Of a DNA stretch of 64,000 nucleotides, positions 26,365 to 36,199 are shown in pieces. Origin of the DNA: Burkholderiales bacterium (lineage in GTDB: Bacteria; Pseudomonadota; Gammaproteobacteria; Burkholderiales; Burkholderiaceae_C); assembly GCA_016219375.1 (NCBI GenBank), contig JACRNC010000020.1, positions 140,508-204,507 on the forward strand, read 5' to 3'. Below the pieces are notes generated by a model that saw only the letters and a program-made list of their open reading frames with translations, ran no database searches and was not told where the DNA came from. Position 1 is the first letter of the stretch; each line of letters opens with the position of its first letter. The position numbers and the translations under genes are program-made.

Positions 26365-28089
26365 ATGATCAGCTACCGCGTCCGGCCCGTCGACCTGCAT
26401 GCGCACCAGTTCGAGGTGACGCTGACCGTGCCGGCGCCGGCCGCCGAGCAGGTGCTGAGCCTGCCGGTGTGGATCCCGGGCAGCTACATGGTGCGCGAGT
26501 TCGCCCGCCACCTGTCGCAGCTCACCGCGCGCCAGGGCGGGCAGCCGGTGGCGCTGGAGCAGATCGACAAGACGACCTGGCTGGCGCGCTGCAGCGGGCG
26601 CTCGCCGCTCGTCGTGAGCTGCCGCGTCTATGCCTTCGACAACTCGGTGCGCACCGCCTGGCTGGATGCGCAGCGCGGCTTCTTCAACGGCACCAGCCTG
26701 TGCCTGCGCGTGCACGGCCGCGAAGAGCAGCCGCACCGGCTGCAGCTCGCCGGCCTGCCGCGCGGCTGGGCCGTGGCCACCGCCATGGCGCCCGCGGACG
26801 GCAAGGCGCTGACCTTCGACTGCGCCGACTACGACGAGCTGATCGACCACCCGGTGGAGCTGGGCACCTTCTGGCGCGGCGACTTCACCGTGCGCGGCGT
26901 GCCGCATGCGTTCGTCGTGGCCGGGGCCTGGCCGGGCCTGGACGGCGAGCGGCTGCTGTCTGACGCACGCAAGATCTGCGAGGCGCAGATGGCCTTCTGG
27001 CATGGCCGCGGCAAGCCGCCGTTCGAGCGCTATGTCTTCATGCTCAACGCGGTGGACGAGGGCTACGGCGGGCTGGAGCACCGCGCCAGCACGGCGCTGA
27101 TCGCCTCGCGCCGCGACCTGCCGCGCACAACGCCCGGCTGGCAGCCGGGCGACGGCTACATCACCCTGCTGGGGCTGATCAGCCATGAGTACTTCCACAC
27201 CTGGAACGTCAAGCGCCTGAAGCCCAGCGAGTTCGCGCCCTACGACCTCACGCGCGAGAACCCCACCCGGCTGCTGTGGTTCTTCGAGGGCTTCACTTCC
27301 TACTACGACGACCTGCTGCTGCGCCGCGCCGGGCTGATCGACGACGCCCGCTATCTGCAGCTGCTGGGCAAGACCGCCAGCCAGGTCTGGGCCACGCCGG
27401 GACGGCGCGTGCAGAGCGTGGCCGAGGCCAGCTTCGACGCCTGGACCAAGTACTACCGGCCCGACGAGAACACCGCCAACGCCACGGTCAGCTACTACAC
27501 CAAGGGCGCCCTGGTGGGCCTGTGCTTCGACCTGACGCTGCGCGCGGCCGGGGGCTCGCTGGACGGCGCGATGCGGCGGCTGTGGGCGCTGAGGCGCCCG
27601 ATCACCGAGGCCGACATCCGCGCAGCCTTCGCCGCCGAGGCCGGCCGGCCGCTGGACGGCGAGTTCGCCGCCTGGGTGCACGGCCGCGACGAGCTGCCGC
27701 TGGAGCAGCTGCTGGCCGGTGTCGGCGTGAGCTGGCAGGTGCAGAAGGCCACCCCCGGCCAGGCGCTGGGTGCGCGCGTGGGCGAATCGGGCGGCGCGCT
27801 CAAGGTGCAGGCGGTGATGCACGCCAGCGTGGCCGAGCGCACCGGCCTGGCTGCCGGCGACGAGCTGATCGCCATCGACGGCTGGCGGCTGCGCAAGGCC
27901 GACGACCTGGGGGTGCTGTGGCAGGCGGGCCGGGCCTGCACCTGGCTGGTGGCGCGCGACCAGCGGCTGCTGACGCTGCACAGCCCGGCCGATGCACCGG
28001 CCGGCAGCGGCGCCATCAACCTGGGCTGGCAGGCCGACGCTGCCGACGGCCGCCGCGCGGCCGCCCGCGCCTGGCTGGACGGCCGATGA
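26365..28089 (+). CDS. M61-family glycyl aminopeptidase-like metalloprotease with PDZ domain
   Basis: The 574-residue protein is a zinc peptidase of family M61. It starts with the N-terminal beta domain (VWIPGSYMVREFARH), and the zinc site HEYFH is at residues 274-278 in the family context HTWNVKRLKP. A following Glu in FFEGFTSYYDDL (about residue 308) completes the site. A PDZ-like domain occupies about 465-560. There is no signal peptide, so it is probably cytoplasmic. Its stop overlaps the start of the next gene (ATGA). Confidence 0.93.
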   Translation: MISYRVRPVDLHAHQFEVTLTVPAPAAEQVLSLPVWIPGSYMVREFARHLSQLTARQGGQPVALEQIDKTTWLARCSGRSPLVVSCRVYAFDNSVRTAWLDAQRGFFNGTSLCLRVHGREEQPHRLQLAGLPRGWAVATAMAPADGKALTFDCADYDELIDHPVELGTFWRGDFTVRGVPHAFVVAGAWPGLDGERLLSDARKICEAQMAFWHGRGKPPFERYVFMLNAVDEGYGGLEHRASTALIASRRDLPRTTPGWQPGDGYITLLGLISHEYFHTWNVKRLKPSEFAPYDLTRENPTRLLWFFEGFTSYYDDLLLRRAGLIDDARYLQLLGKTASQVWATPGRRVQSVAEASFDAWTKYYRPDENTANATVSYYTKGALVGLCFDLTLRAAGGSLDGAMRRLWALRRPITEADIRAAFAAEAGRPLDGEFAAWVHGRDELPLEQLLAGVGVSWQVQKATPGQALGARVGESGGALKVQAVMHASVAERTGLAAGDELIAIDGWRLRKADDLGVLWQAGRACTWLVARDQRLLTLHSPADAPAGSGAINLGWQADAADGRRAAARAWLDGR

Positions 28090-29405
28090 CCCGGCCGGCC
28101 CGGCGCCACGGCTGGGCACTGGCCGCCGTGGTGGGGGCCGTGACGCTGATGCACGCCTGGCTGGGCGGCACGCTGCTGGCCGAGATGGCCGACCTGCGCC
28201 CGCAGCAGGCGCCCGAGCGGCTGCGCGCCGACTTCGTCGCCGAGGTGCGCCTGCAGCAGCCCGCCGCGCCGGCGTTCACGCTGCCGGCTGCCCAGGCGGC
28301 GCCCGTGGCCCGGGCCGTGCCCCGGCGCAGGCCGCGGCCGCTGCCACCGCCCCCTGCCGCATCGGCGCCGCAGCCTGAAGCCAGCGCAGTCGCCCAGGCG
28401 GATCAGGCCGCCAGCGCCCCGCAGCCGCCGGCCTCGGGCGCCGAGTCCTCATCCGACCTGCTGGCCCGGGCGATGCAGCCGGCGAGCGCCGCGTCTGGAG
28501 CAGCACCCGGGGCGGACACCGCCTCCGCCGTGGCCGGGGCGCCCCCTCTTGCTTCATCGCCTGCTGCATCGCCGACCGCGGTGGCCGCCGGCGCGAGCGC
28601 CGCGGGCGCGCCCGCGGCGGCCTCTTCCGCTGTTTCTTCGGCCGCGTCCGACGAACTGCTCTTCGGCTTCCCCTGGCCGCGCTCCACGCGCATCCGCTAC
28701 GCCCTGACCGGCCAGTACCGCGGCGAGGTGCGCGGCAGCGCCGAGGTGCTGTGGCTGCGCGAGGGCACGCGCTACCAGGTGCACGTGGACACGCTGGTCG
28801 GCCCGCGCTTTGCGCCGCTCTTCCAACGCAACATCAGCAGCGACGGCCAGATCACGGCCGAGGGCCTGGCGCCGCGGCGCTATGACGAGGAGTCCAAGGT
28901 CGCCTTCAGCCGGCGCCACCGGCACGTGACGCTGGCCGAGGCCGAGGTGGTCTTCACCAACGGCGAGCGCGAGGCCCGCTGGCCTGGCGTGCAGGACCTG
29001 GCCAGCCAGTTCGTGCAGCTCACCTGGCGCTTCCTGCGCGACCCCGCCCTGCTGGCCGCCGGGCGCACCATCGAGCTGCCGGTGGCCATGTCCAAGCAGC
29101 AGCGCATGCTGGTCTTCGACGTGATGGGCCAGGAGCGGCTGGCCACCAAGCTGGGCGAGATCCCGGCCATCCATCTGCGCCCGCGCATGCCGCCGGGCTC
29201 GGCCGGCAAGCTGGGCGGCGACCTGCTGGTGGAGCTGTGGTTTGCGCCGCAGCTGGAGTACCTGCCCGTGCGGCTGAGGATCGCCAAGGACGAGGCGGCC
29301 TATGTGGACCTGCTGATCGACCGGCTGCCCGAGCGCGCGGCGCCCGCATCACCGGCCGGCGCGGCTGCGGCCGGCGCCTCGGCGCCCTCGCCCGCCTTGC
29401 GCTGA
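28086..29405 (+). CDS. DUF3108 protein with N-terminal anchor and Pro/Ala-rich linker
   Basis: The 439-residue protein has one N-terminal hydrophobic segment (about residues 10-31, then LAEMADL), a long Pro/Ala/Ser-rich linker to about residue 195, and a C-terminal DUF3108 domain starting near PWPRSTRIRYALTGQYRGEV. The layout suggests a periplasmic domain held to the inner membrane by one helix with a flexible spacer. The family function is unknown. The gene begins within the last codons of the M61 protease gene, so both are made together. Confidence 0.85.
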   Translation: MTRPARRHGWALAAVVGAVTLMHAWLGGTLLAEMADLRPQQAPERLRADFVAEVRLQQPAAPAFTLPAAQAAPVARAVPRRRPRPLPPPPAASAPQPEASAVAQADQAASAPQPPASGAESSSDLLARAMQPASAASGAAPGADTASAVAGAPPLASSPAASPTAVAAGASAAGAPAAASSAVSSAASDELLFGFPWPRSTRIRYALTGQYRGEVRGSAEVLWLREGTRYQVHVDTLVGPRFAPLFQRNISSDGQITAEGLAPRRYDEESKVAFSRRHRHVTLAEAEVVFTNGEREARWPGVQDLASQFVQLTWRFLRDPALLAAGRTIELPVAMSKQQRMLVFDVMGQERLATKLGEIPAIHLRPRMPPGSAGKLGGDLLVELWFAPQLEYLPVRLRIAKDEAAYVDLLIDRLPERAAPASPAGAAAAGASAPSPALR

Positions 29406-29523
29406 AGTTGGCCGAGCCGAGCCGAGCCGAGCGGAGCCGGATCGGGCCGCGCGCATGCACGGGGCCCACAGCGCGCCGCGTTCGCCTCGTCCCTGCGCAT
29501 GCCAGGCGCCGCAGGCGGCCGAC

Positions 29524-30240
29524 TCAGCCGCGCTTGCGCGACAGCCTCTTGTCGATCTCTGCCGCCGGCATGGCGCCGGATGAGCGGGTGCCGTCCTCGA
29601 AGATCATCGTCGGCGTGGCGCGGATGCGGAACTGCTGGGCCAGCGCCAGGTTGCGCTCCAGCGGCGTGTTGCAGGCCATGCCCATGAAGCGCGGCGGCGG
29701 CGTGTTGGCCAGCATCCAGTTGCGCCAGGTGGCGGTGCGGTCCTTGGCGCACCAGATGTTGCGCGCCTTGGTGGTCGAGTCTGCGCCCAGGATGGGGATG
29801 AGGAAGGTGTAGACCGTCACGTCCTGCAGGCCTTGAAGGTCGCGCTCCAGCTGGTGGCAATAGGTGCAGTTGGGGTCGGCGAAGACGGCCACGCGGCGCT
29901 TGCCGCTGCCGCTCTTCCAGATGATGGCGTCGGCCAGCGGCAGCTTGTCGAAGGGCACGGCCGACAGGCGCTCGACGCGCTCTTCGGTCAGGTTGCGCGC
30001 CGCACGGGTGTCGATCAGGTCGCCGCGCAGCAGGTAGTCGCCGTCAGCGTCGGTGTAGAACACCTGCGTGCCCACGCGCACCTCGAACAGGCCCTTCATC
30101 GGCGCCGGCCGCACTTCGTCGATGGCGCCCAGCTCGGGCAGGCGGGCGGGAAGGTTGCGGCGGATCTCGGCTTCGCCGGCCTGGGCGGCGATGAGCGGCG
30201 CGGCGGCCAGCGCCAGCGTGATCAGTGAACGGGGGGTCAA
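29524..30240 (-). CDS. dsbC: Periplasmic disulfide isomerase DsbC
   Basis: The 238-residue protein is a thiol-disulfide isomerase with an N-terminal dimerisation part and a thioredoxin fold. A TTG at 30240 is chosen because AAGGAGAG lies 5 bases upstream and the frame then begins with a compact signal peptide (SLITLALAAAPLIAAQA). An upstream ATG at 30291 would bury the signal peptide. The active site is Cys125-Thr-Tyr-Cys128 in DPNCTYCHQLE rather than the CGYC of E. coli DsbC. The cis-Pro loop ATPTMIFEDG and a second cysteine pair are present. It lies next to a UbiH-like gene. Confidence 0.92.
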   Translation of the reverse strand: MTPRSLITLALAAAPLIAAQAGEAEIRRNLPARLPELGAIDEVRPAPMKGLFEVRVGTQVFYTDADGDYLLRGDLIDTRAARNLTEERVERLSAVPFDKLPLADAIIWKSGSGKRRVAVFADPNCTYCHQLERDLQGLQDVTVYTFLIPILGADSTTKARNIWCAKDRTATWRNWMLANTPPPRFMGMACNTPLERNLALAQQFRIRATPTMIFEDGTRSSGAMPAAEIDKRLSRKRG

Positions 30241-30325
30241 GTCACTCTCCTTGAGAGAAGGGGCAGACGGCCGCAGCGGCGCGCGCGGCATGGCGGCAAT
30301 GGCTCAGGGCGGCCTGCCTGGTGTT

Positions 30326-31456
30326 TCAGTCCAGCGCGCGGCCGACCAGCCAGCGCTTGACGGGCGGCAGCGCACCCAGCGCGGTCATGCCGCGGTTGCG
30401 CAGCTCGCGCAGCGGCGCGGCCGGGTTGGCAAACAGATGCAGCAGGCCGTCGGTCAGGCCGGCCATGGCAGCGGTGGGCGCGGCGCGCTCGCGCACGTAG
30501 CGGCGCAGCAGGCGCTCATCGCCCGGCGAGCGCCAGGGCTCGTGGCGGCGGGCTTCGCCCAGCACGCGGGCCAGGGTGTCCACGTCGGCCAGCCCCAGGT
30601 TGAGCCCCTGCCCGGCCAGCGGATGGACCTGGTGCGCGGCATCGCCCACCACCACCCAGCCCGGGCCGCACCAGCGCTCCACCTTGACCAACGACAGCGG
30701 CCAGCCGGCGCGGGCCGAGCCCAGGCGCAGCGCGCCGGCCGCGCCGCCGGTGGCGGCATTGAGCTCGGCCTCGAAGGCCGCATCGTCCAGCGCCAGCAGG
30801 CGCTGGGCCTGGGCATGCGGCTGCGACCACACCAGGCCGTAGGAGCGGCCGGGCTCCGGCCGGTCGAAAGGCAGCAGAGCCAGGATGTCGGGCGAGCGGA
30901 ACCACTGCCGCGCCACGCCGGCATGCGGCCGGTCGGCCACCAGGCGCGCGGCCAACGCGGTGTGGCCGTACTCCTGCCGGCGCACGCCCGCGTCCAGCGC
31001 CGCGCGGGTGGCCGAGCGGGCGCCTTCGCAGATGGCCACAAGGGGCGCGGCGGCGGCTGCCGGGTCATCCTCGGGCACCACGGCCACGTGGGCCGCATAG
31101 CGCAGCGCCTGTGCCAGCGCCTCGTCCAACGCCTGGGCATCCACGATCCAGGCCAGCTCGGTCTCGCACTGCTCCCAGGCCGAGAAGGCGATGTGCCCGC
31201 CGTCGTCGCCGCAGACCTGCATGTCGAGCACACGGGTGGCAGCGTCGCCGGCATGCAGCAGCGCATCCCACACCTTGATGCGCGACAGCAGCTTCACCGC
31301 GCGGGCATTGAGCGCATAGGTGCGCAGATCGCCGGGCCGCGCGGTGCGAGCCGCATCGCCGGTCAGCGCGACGCGCCAGCCCTGGGCCGACAGCGCCAGC
31401 GCCAGCGCGCGGCCCGCCGGGCCCTGGCCGCGCACGCAGATGTCATGTGCATTCAT
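30326..31456 (-). CDS. UbiH/UbiF/VisC-type FAD monooxygenase
   Basis: The 376-residue flavoprotein resembles the aromatic hydroxylases of ubiquinone synthesis. It has an N-terminal nucleotide-binding stretch (VRGQGPAGRALALALS) and the family signature GDAAHQVHPLAGQGLNLGLAD (about residue 275). The N-terminal FAD motif reads GQGPAG, where most UbiH-like enzymes have GGGxxG, a mild deviation. Which position of the ubiquinone ring it would hydroxylate cannot be told from the sequence. The start at 31456 (MNAHDICVRG) is the natural one. It shares direction with dsbC, 85 bases away. Confidence 0.87.
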   Translation of the reverse strand: MNAHDICVRGQGPAGRALALALSAQGWRVALTGDAARTARPGDLRTYALNARAVKLLSRIKVWDALLHAGDAATRVLDMQVCGDDGGHIAFSAWEQCETELAWIVDAQALDEALAQALRYAAHVAVVPEDDPAAAAAPLVAICEGARSATRAALDAGVRRQEYGHTALAARLVADRPHAGVARQWFRSPDILALLPFDRPEPGRSYGLVWSQPHAQAQRLLALDDAAFEAELNAATGGAAGALRLGSARAGWPLSLVKVERWCGPGWVVVGDAAHQVHPLAGQGLNLGLADVDTLARVLGEARRHEPWRSPGDERLLRRYVRERAAPTAAMAGLTDGLLHLFANPAAPLRELRNRGMTALGALPPVKRWLVGRALD

Positions 31457-31661
31457 AGGCCGGCCATTCTGCCCCCGTGGCCTGAGGCCAACGGCCGCAT
31501 CGGCCGGCATCCCTGGCGGCAGCGTCTCTTCAGGCCGCAGACGGGCGCAGGGCAGCGCCCTCACCCGGGTTCCCACCCTCATCCAGCGCCGCGTTGCGCA
31601 CCGTGTGGGCTGGTCGCAACAAGGTGGGGCGGGCTTCCACGCAGCAGCACCGGGAGAGCAT

Positions 31662-31697
31662 CAAAGCGCGCCAATGCGTGACGCATTTCCCGCTTTG
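31662..31697. repeat. Nested inverted repeats upstream of the hybrid kinase
   Basis: An outer pair CAAAGCG/CGCTTTG (31662-31668 and 31691-31697) encloses an inner pair AATGCGT/ACGCATT (31673-31679 and 31681-31687). It lies in the 334-base region between the divergent UbiH-like and histidine kinase genes and could be an operator. No clear -10/-35 pair could be assigned. The rest of the gap shows no gene. Confidence 0.55.
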
Positions 31698-31790
31698 CGC
31701 CCGCTGGCCTTCCTGCCATGATGCGCCCCACCATTGCACCCAGGGCCCGGACGCATGAGCCTGCAAGGCACGCCTACCCCGGAGAACGCG

Positions 31791-33800
31791 ATGGCCGCCT
31801 CGATGCCATCGAGTCCCACCCCGCCCGCCCGCGAGGACCGCTTCCTCTCATTGATCGAGCGACGCAGCGCGCTCGGCATGTTCGCCATTGCCACGCTGGC
31901 GCTGTCGCTGGTGTGGATCAGCGAATCGCTGATGGGCGTGATCGAGCCGCACGACCGCTGGGCCATGCCCCTGCTGGCCGCGCTGATGGGCGTGCTCTTC
32001 ATCGTGCTGCTGCGCCGGCCGGCCAGCCTGATCGTCGTGCAGCGCCTGGGCGCGGTCGGCGTGTCGGTGTACTTCCTGGTCAGCGCCGTGGCCGTGCTGG
32101 TCATCGGCGACCGGCCGGTCAGCCCCTACTGGATCACGACGATGTTCCAGTGGCTGCCGCCGCTGTACCTGCTGCTGTTCGCCACCTGGCCGGCGCGCTG
32201 GGCGCTGCTGCTGGCCCTGGGCCTGTTCTGCGGCGTGGCCACGCCGGCGGTGTACGCGTCGCAGGTGCAGGTGGCCGAGTGGCGCAGCGCCATGTGGCCG
32301 GTGCTGGTCAACGGCGTCATCGCGCAGGCCATGTTCCTGCTCGGGCTGATGAGCCTGGCGCGGCTGCGCCGGGGGCTGAGCAACATCGTCTTTCGCAGCA
32401 CCGTGCCGCCGGCGGCCACCCACGATGCCACCGAGGCCATCGAGACCTGGGTGGCCCAGCGCACCGCCGAGCTGGCCCGGGCCAAGGACGCGGCCGAGGC
32501 CGCATCGCAGGCCAAGAGCCGCTTCCTGGCCGTGATGAGCCACGAGCTGCGCACGCCGCTGCACGCGGTGCTGGCGTCTGCCGAGCTGCTGCGGGACACC
32601 CACCCCGCGCCGCAGGACGCCGACGGCCGCGCGCGCGAGGAGGCGCTGATCGACACCATCAGCGCCAGCGGCCGCCATCTGCTGACGCTGATCGACCAGG
32701 TGCTGGAGCTCTCGCGCATCGAGGCCGGCAAGCTGGAGCTGGCCGACGGCCCGCTGGACCTGGGCGACGTGGCCCGTCAGGCCGTGCGCGCCGTGCATCC
32801 GCAGGCCGAGGCCAAGGACCTGCTGCTGGTCTGCCAGCTCGACCCGCAGCTGCATCTGCAGCGCCGCGGCGACGCCCTGCGGCTGACCCAGGTGCTGATC
32901 AACCTGATGGCCAATGCCGTCAAGTTCACCGAGCGCGGCAGCGTCTCGCTGACCGTACAGCCGGGCCCCGGCCCGCACGACGTGCGCTTCATCGTGCGCG
33001 ACACCGGCCCGGGCCTCACGCCCGAGCAGCAGGCCCGCGTGTTCGACGCCTTCCACCAGGTCGATGCGCAGAGCACCCGCCAGAACGGCGGCGCCGGCCT
33101 GGGCCTGACCATCACCCGCGAGCTGGTGCAGCTCATGCGCGGCGAGGTGCAGCTCAGCAGCCGCGGCGTGGGCACCGAGGTGGCCATCCGCGTGCCGCTG
33201 CCGCTGCGCCAGAGCGGCACCGCGGCTGCTGCCGGGGCGACGCCGGCCCCTTCTGCTTCTGCTTCTTCGTCTTCATCTTCTTCCTTGGGCCGGGTGGCAA
33301 CGGGCGGCACGGCGGCGGCGCTTGCGCCGCAGCACGGACCTGCCGAGCAGGCCGATCCGGCCGCCCGCCCCGCCCCGGATGCCCTGGCCGGCGTGCGCGT
33401 GCTCGTCGTCGAGGACGACCCGGTCAACAGCATGCTGGCCATCGAGATGCTGCGCAGCGCCGGCGCCGACGTGGACACGGTGGATTCCGGCCCTGCCGCA
33501 CTGGCCTGGCTGCGCGCCCAGCCGGCCGACGTGGTGCTGATGGACTGGCGCATGCCCGGCATGGACGGGCTGGAGGCCACGCGCCGCATCCGCGCCGGCC
33601 AGGCCGGCCCGGCTGCGCGCCGGGTGCCGGTCATCGGCCTGACGGCCAACGCGTTTGCCGAGGACCGCCAGGCCTGCCTGGACGCCGGCATGGACCACGT
33701 GCTGACCAAGCCCATCGAGCGCAACCGCATGCTGCACGACGTGCGTCAGTGGGCCAAGTCGGCCGAGTCGGCCCGCGCGCCGGCGCCGATCGGCGGCTGA
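31791..33800 (+). CDS. Membrane-bound hybrid histidine kinase
   Basis: The 669-residue protein has about five to six membrane segments in residues 25-200, then a short coiled-coil, a HisKA domain with His251 in MSHELRTPLH, and an ATPase domain (LINLMANAVKFTERGS, DTGPGL, GGAGLGLTI). A Ser/Ala-rich linker at about 480-530 precedes a receiver domain with Asp585 in VLMDWRMPGMDG. Phosphate would pass from His251 to Asp585 and need a phosphotransfer protein or response regulator not seen nearby. The start at 31791 has GGAG 7 bases upstream. Starts at 31755 or 31734 are less likely. Confidence 0.93.
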   Translation: MAASMPSSPTPPAREDRFLSLIERRSALGMFAIATLALSLVWISESLMGVIEPHDRWAMPLLAALMGVLFIVLLRRPASLIVVQRLGAVGVSVYFLVSAVAVLVIGDRPVSPYWITTMFQWLPPLYLLLFATWPARWALLLALGLFCGVATPAVYASQVQVAEWRSAMWPVLVNGVIAQAMFLLGLMSLARLRRGLSNIVFRSTVPPAATHDATEAIETWVAQRTAELARAKDAAEAASQAKSRFLAVMSHELRTPLHAVLASAELLRDTHPAPQDADGRAREEALIDTISASGRHLLTLIDQVLELSRIEAGKLELADGPLDLGDVARQAVRAVHPQAEAKDLLLVCQLDPQLHLQRRGDALRLTQVLINLMANAVKFTERGSVSLTVQPGPGPHDVRFIVRDTGPGLTPEQQARVFDAFHQVDAQSTRQNGGAGLGLTITRELVQLMRGEVQLSSRGVGTEVAIRVPLPLRQSGTAAAAGATPAPSASASSSSSSSLGRVATGGTAAALAPQHGPAEQADPAARPAPDALAGVRVLVVEDDPVNSMLAIEMLRSAGADVDTVDSGPAALAWLRAQPADVVLMDWRMPGMDGLEATRRIRAGQAGPAARRVPVIGLTANAFAEDRQACLDAGMDHVLTKPIERNRMLHDVRQWAKSAESARAPAPIGG

Positions 33801-33939
33801 GCGGCCGACGCCCGCCCGTCGCACTCGTCGCAATCGTCGCGGCCATCCCCCATCCTGCGTCCCGACCACGACTCATTGCCCGCGACTCCGCCCGCGCGGG
33901 CAAGGCATGTCAACCGGCGGCGGCCCGCGCCCCCGCGCC

Positions 33940-33945
33940 TAAAAT
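33940..33945 (+). promoter_or_regulatory. Probable -10 box upstream of ychF
   Basis: TAAAAT in the context CGCCTAAAATTGCGC is a typical -10 box of this group, 117 bases before the ychF start. A matching -35 box is not obvious. Confidence 0.45.
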
Positions 33946-34062
33946 TGCGCCCCTCGTCCCGGGCTGCGCGCCGCCGTGCCGCAGCCATCCGGCCGGCCAC
34001 CGCGCGCCGGCCCGCCCTCCCCGACCCGCGCCGCCGCCCGGCGCCCCATCCGGACCGCCCCC

Positions 34063-35157
34063 ATGAGCCTCAAATGCGGCATCGTCGGCCTGCCCAACGT
34101 CGGCAAGTCGACCCTCTTCAACGCGCTGACCAAGGCCGGCATCGCCGCCGAGAACTACCCCTTCTGCACCATCGAGCCCAACGTCGGCGTGGTCGAGCTG
34201 CCCGACCCCCGGCTGCAGCAGCTGGCCGACATCGTCAAGCCTGAGCGCGTGGTGCCGGCCATCGTCGAGTTCGTCGACATCGCCGGCCTGGTGGCCGGTG
34301 CGTCCAAGGGCGAAGGCCTGGGCAACCAGTTCCTGGCCCACATCCGCGAGACGGATGCCATCGTCAACGTCGTGCGCTGCTTCGAGGACGAGAACGTCGT
34401 GCACGTGGCCGGCAAGGTGGACCCGATCGCCGACATCGAGGTCATCCAGACCGAGCTCTGCCTGGCCGACCTGGCCACCGTGGAAAAGAGCCTGCAGCGC
34501 TACCAGAAGGTGGCCAAGGCCGGCGGCGACAAGGAGGCCCAGCGCCTGGTCGAGGTGCTCAAGAAGTGCGAGGCCGCGCTCAACGAAGGCCGCCCGGTGC
34601 GCGCCATCGACTTCAGCAAGGAAGAGCAGCTCGTGCTCAAGCCGCTGTGCCTGATCACCGCCAAGCCGGCGATGTTCGTCGGCAACGTGGCCGAGGACGG
34701 CTTCGAGAACAACCCCTTCCTCGACCGCCTGAAGGACTACGCGGCCAAGCAGAGCGCCCCGGTGGTCGCCATCTGCGCCAAGACCGAGGCCGAGCTGGCC
34801 GACATGAGCGACGAGGACAAGGTCATGTTCCTGCAGGAGATGGGGCAGGACGAGCCGGGTCTGAACCGCCTCATCCGCGCCGCCTTCAAGCTGCTCGGCC
34901 TGCAGACCTACTTCACCGCGGGCGTCAAGGAAGTGCGCGCCTGGACGGTGCCCATCGGCGCCACCGCGCCGCAGGCCGCGGGCGTCATCCACACCGACTT
35001 CGAGCGCGGCTTCATCCGCTCGCAGACCATCGCCTTCGACGACTTCATCGCCTACAAGGGCGAGCAAGGCGCGAAGGACGCCGGGAAGATGCGCGCCGAA
35101 GGCAAGGACTACGTCGTCAAGGACGGCGACGTGCTGCACTTCCTCTTCAACGTCTGA
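34063..35157 (+). CDS. ychF: Redox-regulated ATPase YchF (Obg family)
   Basis: The 364-residue protein is a conserved ribosome-associated P-loop ATPase involved in oxidative stress control. It starts with [17 protein letters not shown], has DIAGLV and a NVAED motif that replaces the GTP-specific NKxD and gives the family its ATP preference. It ends with a TGS domain including [15 protein letters not shown] and [17 protein letters not shown]. Length and sequence fit the family closely. A hairpin 22 bases past the stop probably ends the transcript. Confidence 0.97.
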   Translation: MSLKCGIVGLPNVGKSTLFNALTKAGIAAENYPFCTIEPNVGVVELPDPRLQQLADIVKPERVVPAIVEFVDIAGLVAGASKGEGLGNQFLAHIRETDAIVNVVRCFEDENVVHVAGKVDPIADIEVIQTELCLADLATVEKSLQRYQKVAKAGGDKEAQRLVEVLKKCEAALNEGRPVRAIDFSKEEQLVLKPLCLITAKPAMFVGNVAEDGFENNPFLDRLKDYAAKQSAPVVAICAKTEAELADMSDEDKVMFLQEMGQDEPGLNRLIRAAFKLLGLQTYFTAGVKEVRAWTVPIGATAPQAAGVIHTDFERGFIRSQTIAFDDFIAYKGEQGAKDAGKMRAEGKDYVVKDGDVLHFLFNV

Positions 35158-35179
35158 GTCGCCACCCGGTCGCCTGCAC

Positions 35180-35207
35180 CACAAGCCGCGCATCGCGCGG
35201 CTTTGTG
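35180..35207 (+). terminator. Hairpin after ychF
   Basis: CACAAGCCGCGC (35180-35191) pairs with GCGCGGCTTTGTG (35195-35207) with one bulged T and a 3-base loop. No long U-tract follows. The location directly after ychF favours a terminator. Confidence 0.6.
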
Positions 35208-35302
35208 CCATCTGGGCGACTGGGAGACTGGGCGGAAGCCACAGCGCCTGGCGGCAGCACCTGCTCGCCACCATGTCCGCCGTGCCACCCGTGGACAGCC
35301 GA

Positions 35303-36175
35303 ATGATGAACAACCACGACGCTCCACTGCGGCGCTCGCACGGCTTGGCGGCCTGCTGGCTCGCCTGCCTGCTCGCCGCCATTCCGGCCTGGGGAGCAGA
35401 CGCCGCTGCATCCACTGCAGACCTGCCCGCCGGCCCGGCCGCATCCACGCCGGCCGGCCCCACCCGGCTGCAGGCCGTCGAGACCCCGCAGCCCATGTAC
35501 CCGCCCGCCGCCCGCGCGGCCGGGCATCAAGGCACGGTGGTGATCGGCGTGCTGGTGTCCGAGCGCGGCGAGCTGCTGCAGGCCAAGGTGCAGCGCAGCT
35601 CGCGCTCGCCCTTGCTCGACCAGGCGGCGCTGGACGCCGTGCGCCGCTGGCGCTTCAAGCCCGCCACCGACCCGCTGGGCCAGCCCATCGAGGCCGCAGC
35701 CAGCGTGCCCTTCGTCTTCCGCAAGGACAGCGCCGCCTCCCTGCCGCGCAAGCGCTGCGCCGAGCTCACCGCCGACCTCAAGCGCTGGCGCACGCTGGAG
35801 CCCGACGCGCCGCTGCAGCAGGCCGATGTCTACCCGCTGGCTCAGCAGCTGGCCCTGGGCGGGCTCAGCACCGCCGCCTCCCTCAAGCAGACGCTGGAGC
35901 ACTTCCCGCAGGCCTTCGAGCAGGCCGCGCAGCGCTGCGCACAGCAGCCCAAGGCACGGGTGATGGACGAAATCCGGCTGCGGCTGCGGGCCCTGGCGCA
36001 GGTGCCGCCTGCCGAGCCGGCGGCATCAAGCACCCCGTCAGCCGGGCCGGCGTCTGGAACACAGTCCGGAACACAGCCGCAGACCGCGGCCGCTGCGGCC
36101 TCCAGCACGAGCGCCGCCCCTGCGGCTTCCGCCACTCCTGCGGCTTCAGGCGCAAGCGCCGACCGCATTCGCTGA
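35303..36175 (+). CDS. Secreted TonB C-terminal-domain protein
   Basis: The 290-residue protein has an N-terminal signal peptide ending near AIPAWGADA. A TonB C-terminal-type domain follows at about 45-140 (TPQPMYPPAARAAGHQGTVV and LDAVRRWRFKPATDPLG), then a helical region and an Ala/Ser-rich tail. It has no proline-rich spacer and no ExbB/ExbD neighbours, so it is probably not a classical TonB energy transducer. Start codons at 35273, 35303 and 35306 are in frame. The two middle ATGs place the signal peptide best. Confidence 0.78.
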   Translation: MMNNHDAPLRRSHGLAACWLACLLAAIPAWGADAAASTADLPAGPAASTPAGPTRLQAVETPQPMYPPAARAAGHQGTVVIGVLVSERGELLQAKVQRSSRSPLLDQAALDAVRRWRFKPATDPLGQPIEAAASVPFVFRKDSAASLPRKRCAELTADLKRWRTLEPDAPLQQADVYPLAQQLALGGLSTAASLKQTLEHFPQAFEQAAQRCAQQPKARVMDEIRLRLRALAQVPPAEPAASSTPSAGPASGTQSGTQPQTAAAAASSTSAAPAASATPAASGASADRIR

Positions 36176-36199
36176 AGCACTCCAGCCGGCCAAGAAAAA

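Noticed and set aside
29411..29435. Pentamer repeat of GCCGA after the DUF3108 gene.
   Set aside because: It is a short simple-sequence run in a convergent spacer with no stem or regulatory shape. It was not considered a functional feature.
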